A stretch of 64,000 nt of DNA, taken from positions 5,759,001 to 5,823,000 of the forward strand of contig NC_134754.1 of the NCBI RefSeq assembly GCF_050436995.1, read 5' to 3'. Every line of letters starts with the position of its first letter. The first letter of the stretch is position 1. The notes below the pieces were generated by a model. That model made no database searches. It had not been told where the DNA came from and saw only the letters and a program-made list of their open reading frames with translations. Shown piece by piece: positions 1 through 12,900 of this stretch. Origin of the DNA: Anticarsia gemmatalis (lineage: Eukaryota > Arthropoda > Insecta > Lepidoptera > Erebidae). A program made the translations under genes and the position numbers.

Positions 1-989
1 AGCTTTATTGTTATTTAAAATGGGTTCTTAGCAGACGTAAAAGAATATTATTAAATGAGTGAAGAAATATGAAGACCACGTCTAGTATAAAATTAACCGA
101 GAAAATGGTTTTTATTTAACATTGGAATGCTGCATAAAATTCAATTTACTGTGAAATGAATAAACATTTTCTTAGTTGATGACAATTATACTAAAAACCG
201 CATCATTAGAATTGAAATATAAAACGAGAGCAACACAATCCTTTGGCTTGAAGTAAAGACGCTATTAATAAGATAGTTTAATTTTGTGGGGCGACATTGA
301 TTGGTGAGACATTGAACCATATTTAATTATGCCAGTTGACTCCTTTGTGCTGTCTATCAAGCGAACCTCGTAACCAAGATCATGACTGTTCCCCGGGTCA
401 GTCATTCTTAAAAAGTATTTCTGTTACCGAAGAAGAAAGCACTTTAAAGTGCCGCATACTAGACAAAGTAGCAACCTCCTACACACAATTTAAAACCAAT
501 TTACTTGTTTTAATTCTGTTTTATGACTCGTAAAAAACACTAAATGAAATGGAAATTATGTCGCGCTACATGAACTGCAATTAGGATAAGTGAGTGAAAT
601 TGGAGCAAACAAAATAATGAATGTAATTTTTATTCACAAAACAGTTAGTTGATTTACATATTTTCTCATTTGCGTGAGTCCATATTTGATGCTGACCTAT
701 GTAAATATTAATATCTTATGAAGTACAAGAATTATAACGATCCTATCTCAAATAATGTAATTGGAACTTACAGTAAAGTAACTATTTAATTATTTATTTT
801 CACTCAGATAGCACTTAGACACAACTCTAGATGTTTGTTAAACTACACACAGTCATAGATTATGTCAATTAAACAAATAATAAATAAATAAGTTACTTAC
901 ATTCTATAAAGAATAATACCGGTTATAGTTTATCAAAAGATAAATTCAAAAGACACATTGCATCAAAATGAGTGCTGGTCTGGACACAA
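1..989. other. Gene-poor flank downstream of the 990-1733 gene
   Basis: AT-rich DNA with no convincing coding region. A 65-codon open frame on the plus strand (336-533) has no recognisable domain and a composition typical of chance. The part from about 790 to 989 probably includes the 3' UTR of the minus-strand gene that ends at 990. Confidence 0.5.
793..798 (-). terminator. Candidate polyadenylation signal for the 990-1733 gene
   Basis: AATAAA read on the minus strand, about 190 bases beyond the stop codon of the minus-strand gene. Position and sequence fit a poly(A) signal, but such hexamers are frequent in AT-rich DNA, so this is a candidate only. Confidence 0.35.
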
Positions 990-1733
990 CTAATTAGGAT
1001 AATACTTTTTGAAATATTTCTTTTTCAAATAATACTTATCTTTATCCTTCACAGTCAGGTTATCCTCAATAGTCTTGGTCCAATCGCGAACAGGTTGCAT
1101 GGCTCGTGCTTCAGTCACCGGTGTTGGTAATCTAGTTCTACTTAGCAGTCCTTGTAACGCTTGAAGTAAGAACGAAAGGAGAGACATCGACACCACTATG
1201 TTAATCGGATCGAAACCAATAGAATGATGATGATACGTCGGTGGACCGTAGTTGTGTGGCGCTCCATAACTATGCGGGGTACTATAGCTTGGGCTACCCG
1301 TAGTCCCATATCCCGTCGTACTGAAATGACTGTTGAAATTCCGCCCTTCCGAAATAGCCTCTACCGCCGTATCGACAACTTCATTATTCTTTAATACTGG
1401 TGATTCAATTTGATGACCTTCCTTTCCGATGTAGCTTTTTAAATCGAGTTTTCTCTTATTCATTTTGGAGTCCTGTTTAATATTTTCTATTTTCTCCAAC
1501 ACGGATTGTGCGTTCGTCTGAATTTTCTTGAGCAGCGTTTGAATTTTCGAACTTTGTTCCTTTATCATGTTTGTTACGAATTCTTTGAAGTTTTGAACTG
1601 AAGACGTGGCTTGTGGTGTTTTGCGTTGCATATCAGCTTTAGCCGTCGTCAACATCAGGAATATCAAAAACAAAGCGATAGAAAGGAGCGACATCGTAAC
1701 AGTCACTGTTTTTAAACTTATTTTCGAAGACAT
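990..1733 (-). CDS. Secreted or membrane-anchored protein of unknown function, 247 aa, single exon
   Basis: Uninterrupted frame from ATG at 1733 to a stop at 990. Residues 10-33 form a hydrophobic signal sequence ending in Ala-Lys-Ala, a typical signal-peptidase site. Residues about 45-90 are rich in Lys, Gln, Ile and Leu with heptad-like spacing, suggesting a coiled coil. Residues about 133-172 are a low-complexity Gly/Tyr/Ser/Pro/His spacer with repeated Ser-Tyr and Asn-Tyr-Gly units and a run of three His. Residues 177-197 are a second hydrophobic helix, and the tail from 218 is strongly basic with many Tyr and Phe. I chose this start because a TATA box and initiator lie just upstream, leaving a 29-base leader. 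I do not recognise the family. The mix resembles cuticle- or cell-surface-associated insect proteins, but that is only an inference. There is no frameshift and no sign of decay. Confidence 0.8.
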   Translation of the reverse strand: MSSKISLKTVTVTMSLLSIALFLIFLMLTTAKADMQRKTPQATSSVQNFKEFVTNMIKEQSSKIQTLLKKIQTNAQSVLEKIENIKQDSKMNKRKLDLKSYIGKEGHQIESPVLKNNEVVDTAVEAISEGRNFNSHFSTTGYGTTGSPSYSTPHSYGAPHNYGPPTYHHHSIGFDPINIVVSMSLLSFLLQALQGLLSRTRLPTPVTEARAMQPVRDWTKTIEDNLTVKDKDKYYLKKKYFKKYYPN

Positions 1734-1759
1734 TAACTTTTCTTCGCTCGCAAAGGTAA

Positions 1760-1792
1760 AATGAAGGCAAAAAGTAGTGTCATTATTTTATA
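1760..1792 (-). promoter_or_regulatory. Core promoter: TATA box plus initiator
   Basis: On the minus strand TATAAAAT occupies 1792 to 1785. The insect initiator TCATTT lies at 1764 to 1759 with its A at 1762, exactly 30 bases from the first T of the TATA box. A transcript starting at 1762 would have a 29-base leader before the ATG at 1733. Spacing and both motifs match the standard arthropod core promoter and support the chosen start codon. Confidence 0.65.
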
Positions 1793-4700
1793 TTGCTATG
1801 AATTTCAGCTCTGCTAGGTGAAATAATAAGGTATGACAATACTTGGAGCCAAATAACGATATGTTACCTTGACATAATGTGACCTAGCTGATCACAGGCC
1901 ATTTCACATTGTTAGAGAAATGTAACAAAGGTTAATTTGTATCATGTCGCGTGGAACGAAGAAAGTTTTCTAGATATCGCTCTACCTATTAGAGTAAAAA
2001 GCTAAAAGACGACAGCGCACCCTTTATTTCTTGTCTGAGCGACAGTTAGTGTTCTTTTTCTTCGTTTACTATGCTTCGGTTAAATGTTATTAATTAACTG
2101 CATTTTATTTTAGTTATTTTAGTGGTAGTCTTGACTGTACATTGCTAACTTAAGAACTGTCTTGAAAAGCATTAACGCAGAATCATCAAAATAATCGTGA
2201 CATAAGTAAATATAAAAAGCACTTCATAAAAACAAAATTTATTAAAAAACTACCCAAAATGTTTAAAAAAAGAAAACTTTCTCGGTTTTTTAGTAACGAC
2301 GCATCAACCCCATACATTGTAAAAAACGGCCCCTATCCAAATTATTATGTACTGCATGACTAAAGCCAAATAAAAATAGAACAGATTTTGAATAACAGAG
2401 GGCAGACGTGAGCAGCGTAGACGCAATATTTAAAATTGTTAACAGCGCCCTCTATTTACCAAGCTTTAAACTACTATGTGTAGCACATCATATGAACTAC
2501 TTAAGTTCTAGCAACCGGTCATAGATGGCGCTGATACATGCGCACACGCTAGTATTTGATCTGTGTACGATTCTGAGTAATGTTATAAAAGTTTAACAGA
2601 TGTCACTGTGCAATCAAATGATCCTTGATTAAAAAAAAAATGCTGATAGCTACTTTACTTCTTGGTGCAACGTACTATGTTTTGAAGATTTTATAACTTT
2701 TCTTACTTTGCTTAGTTACTACGTAAAGTAAGGAAGCAACAGATTCATTTAAACGTATTAAATAATTTAAGTGCTTAAACTTTTCTCCTGCAAATATTAA
2801 TAAATAACGTTGTTGTAATAGTTTCGAAAAAAAAATCTTACTATAAGATTAATATTTTTAAAATAAGTTTTACTTAACTGTTACATAATATTATTATTAT
2901 ACTTTAACATATTTTAATGAATAATAAAATAAAGTAAACTAGAAATATCAGACAAGACACGTAAGTAAGTATAATATGGAATTTACGAACCCTTTTTTAA
3001 ATGCCAGTTGTAGAATGTAGAGTAGAGGAATGTTTTTTTTTAAACAAATACATCGATGATGTCCAAAAATGGTGTCCTGTTGTAAAAACATAGCGAAGGA
3101 TTAATTATCGCAGATATCTTACTAATTAGGAACCTCTGTTGTAAGTCCCAAATCAGCAAAAAAACCATTAAAACAAATTAAAATAACAACATTAAAAGCA
3201 ACTAGGTAGATACTGACTATTTGAAGATTATTGTAATGATCCTGTGTAATTTAAAAATAATACCTATAGAAACGAAATTATTTTTCACTGAACTAATAGA
3301 AAAGACTAAAAAAAGCTACTTATTTTATTACCTAATTATTTTTCCTTACGCAGCTGCACAATCAGTACAAAGATAATCGCATAAGATTTTTACATATTAT
3401 CTGAAAACAAAACAACTCATACCTGCAACCGCATTACGCCACGTACAAAGTGGGTACTCGTAATAAAACAAACGCGGTAGCCGGCTCAAAGCAAGTAATT
3501 ATTCATCGGGCGAACAAATCTTAAGCAAACAATACAGTGCTGATGCATAATTACAGTGAGATAAAGGTCCGATGTAAGAACAAAGTGGTAAGTGGGAACT
3601 CAAAATAAATGGCTGTAGACTACGATATTAATTCCTCGTTTGTCCGAGTCGCTACGCAGGCTATTTTTTTAAAGGTGGGTAGGGTTAATTGTAACGGAGC
3701 GGTGTTTGGACAACGGAATGCTTGGAGCGGCTTTCTGTAGGGAAAATTGTTAAGTAAGTATGTAGAAAGGTGTATGTAACTTTAGGAAAAGCTGGGAAAG
3801 TGAGAAGTCTTCCTTCGTGTATTTTAGGCTTAAGTAAATATAATTTGGTACAAATTATATTTTATCTATGTGAAATGATTTCCGTGAATCATACAGATAT
3901 GTAGGTATCTAGTTTTCAGTAGTTCAGTAATAATATTCTCAAAAGAAAGTTTAGTAATTTGAGAAACGTTAAGTTCTTAAGTTGTTGGACAAAAACTTAA
4001 GAAAGATTTAGTATTATGTAGTACGACTTTAATATTCAGAATAAATGATTATTTTTTTATTTAAACCTAAGTTACTGATCAAACAAAATGAAACAATTAA
4101 CTACTCTACAAAACCCTGTTCCAAAACTCGCTGTCAGCTAACAATGTGAAAAAATGCTAAGTATTAAAATACTTAATTAAACTAACTTTTATCTACCGTG
4201 TTAATCAATGGGCGTGGGCTAGTAAAATCTGATAGTGGGATTGAAAAATGGAATATATCGGGTGCACACAGCAGAATAAATAACCCAATTCTTTTACCTA
4301 TAAAGTCTAAATCAGCTTGAAGATAAGAACAGAATACCTGTTCAAGCACAAGTAAAACAGCAGTCTAAGCAAACTCAAGTTATATAATAACGACTTTAGA
4401 TTTATTGGAACATCCTAACGCAATTAATTCTGTATTAAGTTGTTAGAACTAGGAGGCTCTCTAATCCTCCTCGAATAGGACATAGCTTCCAAATACCAGG
4501 CATGCCGATGGATATTGATACTCAGAATTGCCTATAACTTTGGCATCACTAACCAATTGATCATTATAATGTACGACCAATAAAATTTTGATAGTCTTTT
4601 ATGAAATATTATTACGAATCTTATTTAGAATCCAGCTGATTTAGAGCCCATTTTAAATCTACTGGACACGCGTTATAACAGACACAAATGAGTAGAAAAG

Positions 4701-6537
4701 TGACTATAACACCGTAAAAACTATGATAATATTTTTTTATTGTTATTTTATAGATGCTAATCAGTGGCTCAGGTTTGGATACTCCTCGTAACATGATCAA
4801 CAGATATACCTACATTCATATTCATTCAAGTTAATGTGAGCCTTGAGCCGACCAAGAAAATCGCTAGATCAACGATGCGTAATATTCATATTAATTTTAA
4901 TAGTGTCATAAATCATGATCATAATATCCGACAAGAGATTCGGGACTTTGTTTCACAGATATATCTAGACATAGGAGATAAGATCGCAACAGTTCGTATT
5001 CAATTTGCCGGCGAGCACTTGTTGAAAAATAATTAAAAATGCAATTAAAATTCACCATAAATCCGTCAGCCCCGCCTAGCGTGTAAACAAACTGAAATTA
5101 AAACCAAACTATAAATAAATTCGTCGTTATGTTGTTTTAGTGTAATCGTATATGGACGCTCCTGTATTTTATTTTAATGGTTTTGTTACGGTGACATGTA
5201 ATCACGCAGTATTGAATGTCTAATGGAATCCCACACTCTGTTGCGATAAGAAATCTGTGACTTCTTAACAATGAACACTATTTGTTGTAGTAGGTAAATG
5301 AATATCATGTTACCGATATCTTAATTTCCTTCTGCCGTTTATGTTTCTCGTAAATCCAAAAAGCAATATCTTAGCAATACGTGGGCAATCAAATGACTTT
5401 ACTACCAATAACATTCAATTCGACTAGTAATTAACACATAGTATATTATAAGCCGTTGCGAAGATGTAATAATGTAATGTTTTATAGTCTGTGGTCTCGG
5501 CAGCCTCACCTTAGTTAATTAGCACAGAATTAATTGTTTCGCAAAACACGTTCGGTGTAATAGTGCAGTCAGTTTGCGAATGAGATCGTAAAATATTGCC
5601 GCACCAATCAAAATTTTCTCTCACGGCTGTACACTATCTCTGTCTAAATCAAAAGTGTGAAAGAGATGCCTATCTGTACTAGGAACAAAGTCAAACAGGT
5701 GCGTCGTCGCTTCTTTATTGGGGCAGGTGTATTTGTTTAAAGTATCAAATCGTCCAATTAATACGTTTATAAAAGAGGACCTTTTGTATCGATCGTGATA
5801 ATTTGGGGGTATATTGTGTAACTTTTTGTTATATAAATTGACCAATCAAAGGGCTATTAAAGTGGAACCGAATAAACAACAAAAACTTTCAAAACCTTTT
5901 ATTGTTACAAAATTATTCAAACATTATAAAATAAGACACGCGAGACAATTCATGTTCAATAAAAAAGGGTGAAATTTAATTATTCTACGTCATAAATAAA
6001 ATGCAATGGCTCTTTAAAAATGTGAAACAAAAAATGCTATAAATGGCAATTAAAATAAATGAAATAATCAAATTCCACCCTGTACAATTTGAATTGTAAT
6101 CCAGCAATTTCATACAGAACAGAAAAGGCTTATAAATACTTCAGGAACACATTTCTTCGTTATTCGTCTTTGTACTTAAATGCATTAAATTCATTCAGGA
6201 CTTATAATACCAACATTGGATAATTTTATTTTTTCAGTCTCTTGTAATAAGAAACGCAACACACCACTTTACTGTCATTATTCTAATATATTACCTAGTA
6301 CCAGTAAATTTAGTAATACAATGTTCGCTATTTCAAGCTTTTAGAAGGGGAAGTCTTAATATAAAATAATTGACAACTACATACAGCTATTATTTTACCC
6401 TACGGGCTACGATACTAAAAGTAATGATAGCAATTATTCTATCAAATGCACTAACTTAACCAATTAAAAAATTCACTCGCACCTGGAGGAATTTATTCCA
6501 ATAGTTACTGAATTGGATATTGCTTGATTACCTTATG
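1793..6537. other. Intergenic region between the unknown gene and the LSD1 3' end
   Basis: About 4.7 kb of AT-rich sequence with many stops in all frames. The two open frames above 60 codons (4836-5036 plus; 5621-5845 minus) have no recognisable motif. The one structured element I can support is the inverted pair of CTCF-like motifs at 2443-2533. The right end includes the LSD1 3' UTR. Confidence 0.55.
2443..2533. promoter_or_regulatory. Divergent pair of CTCF-like motifs (candidate insulator)
   Basis: ATAGAGGGCGCTG reads on the minus strand from 2455 to 2443 and ATAGATGGCGCTG on the plus strand from 2521 to 2533. The two differ at one base. Both fit the known CTCF core AG(A/G)(G/T)GGCGC, and the pair points outward from a 65-base centre. 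The site lies between two transcription units. The same arms could instead be 13-bp terminal inverted repeats of a 91-bp miniature transposon, although no flanking target duplication is visible. Confidence 0.4.
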
Positions 6538-6548
6538 TTTATTTTATT
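6538..6548 (-). terminator. Candidate LSD1 polyadenylation signals
   Basis: Two overlapping AATAAA hexamers on the minus strand, about 220 bases beyond the LSD1 stop codon. Further copies exist at 6225-6230 and 5898-5903, so the real 3' end could be more distal. Position is the only support. Confidence 0.35.
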
Positions 6549-6766
6549 AATACGTCAACCATTTTTTTTCTTGTGAAAATATTTTGGTGCTTTATCTAAT
6601 ACAACCTCTATCTAAAAACTAAGTACTATTATATTGTCAATCGTGAAACTAGTGAAACGGAACGGAAAAAATACATTGGCAGTTAAACATCAAAATTATT
6701 TTTTTTGTTTCTATTTTCAATTTTTTAATTAGTTACCTTAAGTTATAAATTAAGAAAAAAATGAAT

Positions 6767-6924
6767 CTAGGAAGCCTGATTGGCTGCAGCAGTAGCGGCG
6801 GCGACACTGGCGTTTGTGATTGGTGGTTGTGGCATAAGAAGATCTGCTAGTCTACCTGCTTCACGAAGACCTGACAGGAACGCACCATGGACTGTTGCTG
6901 GGTAGTTACGCATTGTATGTTCAC
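6767..6924 (-). CDS. LSD1: LSD1 last coding exon
   Basis: 158 bases: two bases completing a split Gly codon, then 51 codons and TAG at 6769-6767. It encodes EHTMRNYPATVHGAFLSGL and then an Ala/Asn-rich tail. The Glu and the Ala-Thr-Val run correspond to FAD contacts of the amine-oxidase fold (human 801 and 809-811). The acceptor on the minus strand is TTGTCCAG. The preceding intron, 6925-7241, is 317 bases. Confidence 0.95.
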
Positions 6925-9900
6925 CTGGACAAGAAAATAAACTGCTATACTCTTCATCGCATTTAATAGACCGACCAACGCCCGTCTACGGCATGGCAAT
7001 GGGATTAAAAATTCGGGACCCGGGTTATACTACTGTCACGATTTTTGACAGACACTTCTCTGAAATCGCTGTCTTACCAAAAATTGGTAGTAAGTACGTG
7101 TATTTAACCTTAGAGATATAATAAGAAGCAAAAAATGTAACGATAGTGGTGAGCTATAATATGGTATAGTCATGATCAGATTTTAGAGTTAAACACCACA
7201 TATTATAATTTTAATTCAATAGTGATATTTAGAATACTCACCAGCAAAGAACAGCCTATTTTCTCCCGGCGATCCTGGTACAGGTGCCGCCAAAAGATCA
7301 TAGTCAGTGCCGGAGGAGCCCACAGCCACAAAGCTGTAGGAGCCCCGAGCGAAAGGATCGGCACGCCATCTAAGGAAAATTAACCGAGTAAATACTACCA
7401 GATTGTAAAACTTTAGATCGATCTAAGAGTTGCATCATAAACAAAGAATATTGATACAGATTTAAATCTAAGGGTGCTTTCAAATAACTACGCGAAGTGA
7501 CTTCGTGTATCGATATCCACAAATCAATCCATACCTGGTTTCTATAGCGTCATTTTCTATAGTCGATACTATTGAGTAAAGGAAATGTGGCATTCAAAAT
7601 GTACTGTAAAATTAGTTCCTTCGGCATCCGCGAGAGGCGCTAACTAGATTTTCAGACAAAATTTGTTGATACTAGTAGGATAACGATCTGATGTTCTTTG
7701 TGTCTTAAAACGTTTATTGCATAATATATGATAAAAGTTAAAGAAAAGTCACAGCGCAAGAGCTATCATAAAAATGAATACTTTATTCAACCGACCCTGT
7801 CTATTCTTATGCTAATAGAATCTTTCATTACCTAGTAACCACGCATTCCTTCGGTTGTGGAACCGCAGCATGTCCAAAGATACTCTTCAGTACAGCGATG
7901 CATCTGCCAACGATGACGTCATCGGTGACGTTTTCCATCACGGCCGCAGCTTCCCCAGCAACCAGAGCTAAGAGCACTGGCGCACTGTACAAGTTCCAGA
8001 ATAGGAACAATTCTCCTAAGATGGAAAAATATTATTAAATAACACTAATAATTTTCATTTATTTTGTCACTAATAATTTTGATAAAGTGCGTAGTACTCG
8101 TAACCGACGAACTTGTATGACAATATATTCGGATGTGAACGAAGCAAGAGAGGTTTGTAAGGGTCGTATCAAGTGGCGTTCTCTGATCCCTGCCTACCCC
8201 TATGAGAAGAAGGCGTGATTTTGTGTTAAGTATTCACTTTGAAATCGATATACAAATAACTCGATTATTTTTGTACAGACAGTCATAAAATGAAGACTGC
8301 TCATAAATGTATGCCATCAGGGTGGTCACCTTAGCAACATTTATGCCAAGGCGACAAATTCCCAGGCGTTATACCACTGCATAAATAATAGCTATGTACA
8401 AAATATATTTGTGAGATCAAACATATTGTTTTTGGCTATTGTATCCCAAAAATACAATATCTTAACTAATTCTCAGTATGACAACTCGTTCATTTAAAAG
8501 CTAACAAAATGATACCGAAATGTTGATTGCATACTTTAGCCGTATAGGGACATAACGCATTAATAGATAATGCATATTCATTCAAAACAAAACGTTCAAT
8601 AAGGACAAAATATCTGTTACTAAATGCATGTCTCAGAATGAAAGCCCTAAGGCCAATATGCTTGAACACACCTCCAAGTAAAGTACAGCAAATGCCTTTA
8701 TTAAAATTCAAATGGTTTATAAACTGTGGGTTGTTAGTACAAATTGGCTAGCTGTGACCATACTGGGCGATGAGTTTGCATATTATTAGTAACTCTCTCC
8801 TTTTAAATAGTACAGTAGCTCCGTGCAATATTCCTAAGTAAGTCTACAACGTCTGCTAAGAATACTAAACTAGCTGAAAGTAACATCCGTAATATTATCG
8901 CTGTATATTACATCAGGGAGAACGCGACCCACAAGCAAACTGTTCACCACAAACCGTTTGCATAGCATAAATACCGCATAAATTCTCAACAAATCACTAA
9001 TGAAATACCTCGGACCCTTTATTTTATGTCCAATTCAATATGTACTAATCAAACTTGTTATGGGCTACCTACAATAAACGTTCAAGCCTTTAGTTTTAGC
9101 CTTGAGGACAAATTAATACTAACAAGCAGCCGTGGTTCAAAGCTCATTCCTGTACATTTCATAATAATTATGAACATAAAACATTCTTGTGGGTACCAGC
9201 TTGGAGCCAACTCTACAATATTAGTATAGGTACAAGCGAGCTGACATTGTTCAAACGTCTAACGTTTAACGAATTCACCCGGCTCGAGTAAATGTTAAAC
9301 AATTCAATCCTTTATAGTTATACGTTTACATTTGTAGATTGTAATCGTTAGTTAACTATTGGAATGAACTCACAGATCGTCCGATACATAAGGAAAAAAC
9401 GCGGCGGTGGGCGAGAGTTCTCACATAACTCTTACACGTGTCTCCGAAAGATACATGCAAATCAGATAGCCAAGCTCCTTAAACGCTACACGGGCCGAAA
9501 ACGTTAAATTGGCCACGATTTAAAAAATCACGAGCCTGTACATTGTTCCGGCATTCCCAGAGCAAATGTGGGGGCCCTTAATGAAGTTAGCTGAACACAC
9601 AACAAAGCTAAGGAGGTGAAGTAAAGCATAACGTAAAAAAGCTTGTCTCGGCTCGTTGCTGTGATTTATTGCAAGCGGCGCCCCTCAGGGTTCCTCAGTA
9701 GCGTTAAATTATTCAGCTTTTAATTCGTTATCGCCGCCACCGACGTTACTGCGTTCTACACTATTTACACCTGAATATAATTCATGATTTCGTTATCCGG
9801 TGTAGGGATAACAGATTGTATAACGTATAAAATATTGCTTTACAACAAGTTAGATGTATTCTTTGAAATATAAATCGTATCTTATTATTTAGTCATTAGT

Positions 9901-12900
9901 TTTAGAGGAGCTTTTGTTTATGAATTTTGTTCTTCATCACACGTAGATAGAGTAAGGTAACTATTTTATAAAAGAGGCCGCTACTAAAATCAAGCAACAT
10001 CCTATTGATTGGCGTTGATCTAGAGCGGCCGTATATTAATATTGATGGAATAAACTGCAGCATACTCTGAAATATGAGCCGACGCTGGAAATTCATGTAC
10101 AGTGAACGTATGAGCGCCGGGAGCCTACACACTGTTGATTTTATGTAGATCTTTAATTTATTGGTATAGAAGTTAGGAATATTTTATTTGAACTAAAAAA
10201 ATGTTGACACACAATATACGCAAATAGAACAATTCTATGCAAACGACTGTACGTCATCACTAACAAGTCGCTTGAAAACGTAGTACTGGAATACAATACA
10301 AACAATTCATGGTAGTCAGGCATAGAGAGATAGATACGAATATAAATCGCTGTGGCAATTGAAATCATGCTATTGACAGGACAGAAACTACTATAGTCCG
10401 GCAACTTAGTAGATGCCTTGGCACGCACGTCTTATCTAGATTGTAATTAAGAATGCCGTGAATCAAAAAGCTCTTTAACTGAAAAAATCAAAAATACCTT
10501 ATCCTTTTTTGGAAAAAGCGCTTAATAGTCTCTGTAAAACTAAATCGCTTGCAAACGGAGAAAATCTACTAAAATAGAAAATTAAAAAAAAAATATATCA
10601 AATAGGACTTGTTACTACGTAAGATAAAAAAACATATTACGTCCGACAGTTGAATTATATGTAGGGTTTGAGATAGTGAAAAAATTGTACTCACAAATTG
10701 TCGTCATGTGTGCAAAAGGCCTTAGGAACCGCTCACCAAGAAATACTCCATAACAACAACAACGTGGTGAAATTGAATTAACTTGTTAATATCAAACCTC
10801 TGCTAGCTGTGGTCGTCCCGACGTGGCCGAAGAGATTTGCGCTCGGATCCCAGAAGGTGCGCTCGAAACATAGAACTACTTTGTTTAGATTTCCATAGCC
10901 GAGCCGTTTGATCGCTGCCACCTAGAAACAAATACAGGATCTTATTATATTGCTACAATACAGAACAGGAGATAACTTTAAGCTTTATGTAGATGTTTTT
11001 GAATTTATCGGTAAAGGTGATGTAAAAAGTATACTGCTTTACGAATGAGTGAATCTGAGCTGGGTGAAAAAGCTTTGAATTTTGATACATGCATATTTTT
11101 ATTTCAATCTGCATACGTAAGTGAACATAATTCTTTTTCTAGTCTTACTCGAACACACAAATTCGCAATCGTAACTTTCAATCTGAACACATTACAATGT
11201 AAGTATCTTGATAAACCTAAAATATATCCTAATAAGAAAATCAAAAATCTCCATACCTTCCAATCGGGTAGCGGCGGGTCAAACTTGACAAAATTATTTT
11301 GGTTCTGTCCATTGTTCGCGACGGCTACTTTCAGCACGCCCAAGGGCAGCGTGCATAGCACCACGTCTCCTGCAAAGATGACGATATTACAACCAGAGTT
11401 CCAATAGAACAGACTTTTAACCTCTAGGGTAAATAATATGAAGAATAACAATAGTAATAATATTGCTTGTTGTTATCTTATCTTAGGGGTGGGGACGCCA
11501 GCTAATAGCGGGCTGATACTTCAACCACTATTGATTGCTACTTTAGGCGTTGGGGGGCAGAGTAAAACTTATCAGTTTTGTTATGCTCCCCATCGGTAGC
11601 CTTTAATCTTCTGGTTTGGGATATCCACATTCAAGAAGATCCTTTATTTTTCTTCCTAAAGCGTCCCATTCGACCCATGCTTCATGGTTTCAGCTTCCTT
11701 ATTGCAGTCCAGTGTCTTCAAGGGAAAAAAGGGTGGCTTTATCCATTTGCTTTCACTTTTAAGAACGACAAAGTTAGCGCTCACAATTGAATATTTTTTT
11801 TAATCATAACCAATAATGTATATGTTTATTATCGACTAACGAGTTGAGGGTGTTTTTTTTATCAAATACATCGAACTAATTAAACAATGTGTGGAAAGGG
11901 GCAGCTGCACCCACAGTTAAATTTTATGGTTTATGATCTGGCCAATTTATGTTTATACTAGCTGACCCGCGCAACTTCGTTTGCGTGTATCCCGCTACTT
12001 CGACAAATACAGTCAACGCACCAACACATATTGGATACTAATTTTCAATTCACAATAACTTATCTTTCCCTTAACCGCGTTTAAAATATTAAAATGTTTT
12101 TTGGTTTCTGTGACTCTTCTTTGATCGCCCCCCCTATCAGTTTTTGGAAAAAATATTTAAGTAATGTACAGATTTTTTTTTGTCTTATATGTATAGATCA
12201 AAGTCGTAGTACCTACTTTTTAATATTATTTATTTTTTATGTACCGTTTTTTTATATTTTTTGTTTTTATGTACTTACCTACTTTTGTTATATACATCTA
12301 ACTATTATTTTCTTGTTTACTTTTTAAATTATTTACATTCTACATTTTATTACTTTTACTTATTTTTTATTTACATTTATTTTTAGAAGATTAACTTTGT
12401 CTACATTTTTTGAAATATAATATAAGGTATACATACATTTTCATTTTAACGATGAGAAAGATTTCCCATATATTTAAAATTAAAGACTATCTACAATTAA
12501 AAACTACCTGTAGGTAGATATACATGTTATTTTTTTTATTTTCCTTTTATTATTTTTTTTTTTTTCTTTACCTTTTTTATGTATTAGATTGTACTTTATT
12601 TATGTAGGTACACTATCTGTTTTAATTTTTGATTTAGTACTTTTTGTATCTTTTATATTCCTTATGGACTTTTTTTTACTTTTTATTTACTTAAAACAAT
12701 TAATTTTTAGAAGATTAACGTTGTGTATACGTATAACGTAAATTTTAAACTTATTTACTTTTTACATTTTTATTTTATCTTTACAACAATTATCATATTA
12801 CAGAATGTCTTTATATACAACGTTCACAGCTTTTTTGTCATTAGACAATACAAACATGTTTTCTCGAGAGGTTACTCTTGAAAGAGCGACATACAGTTGG

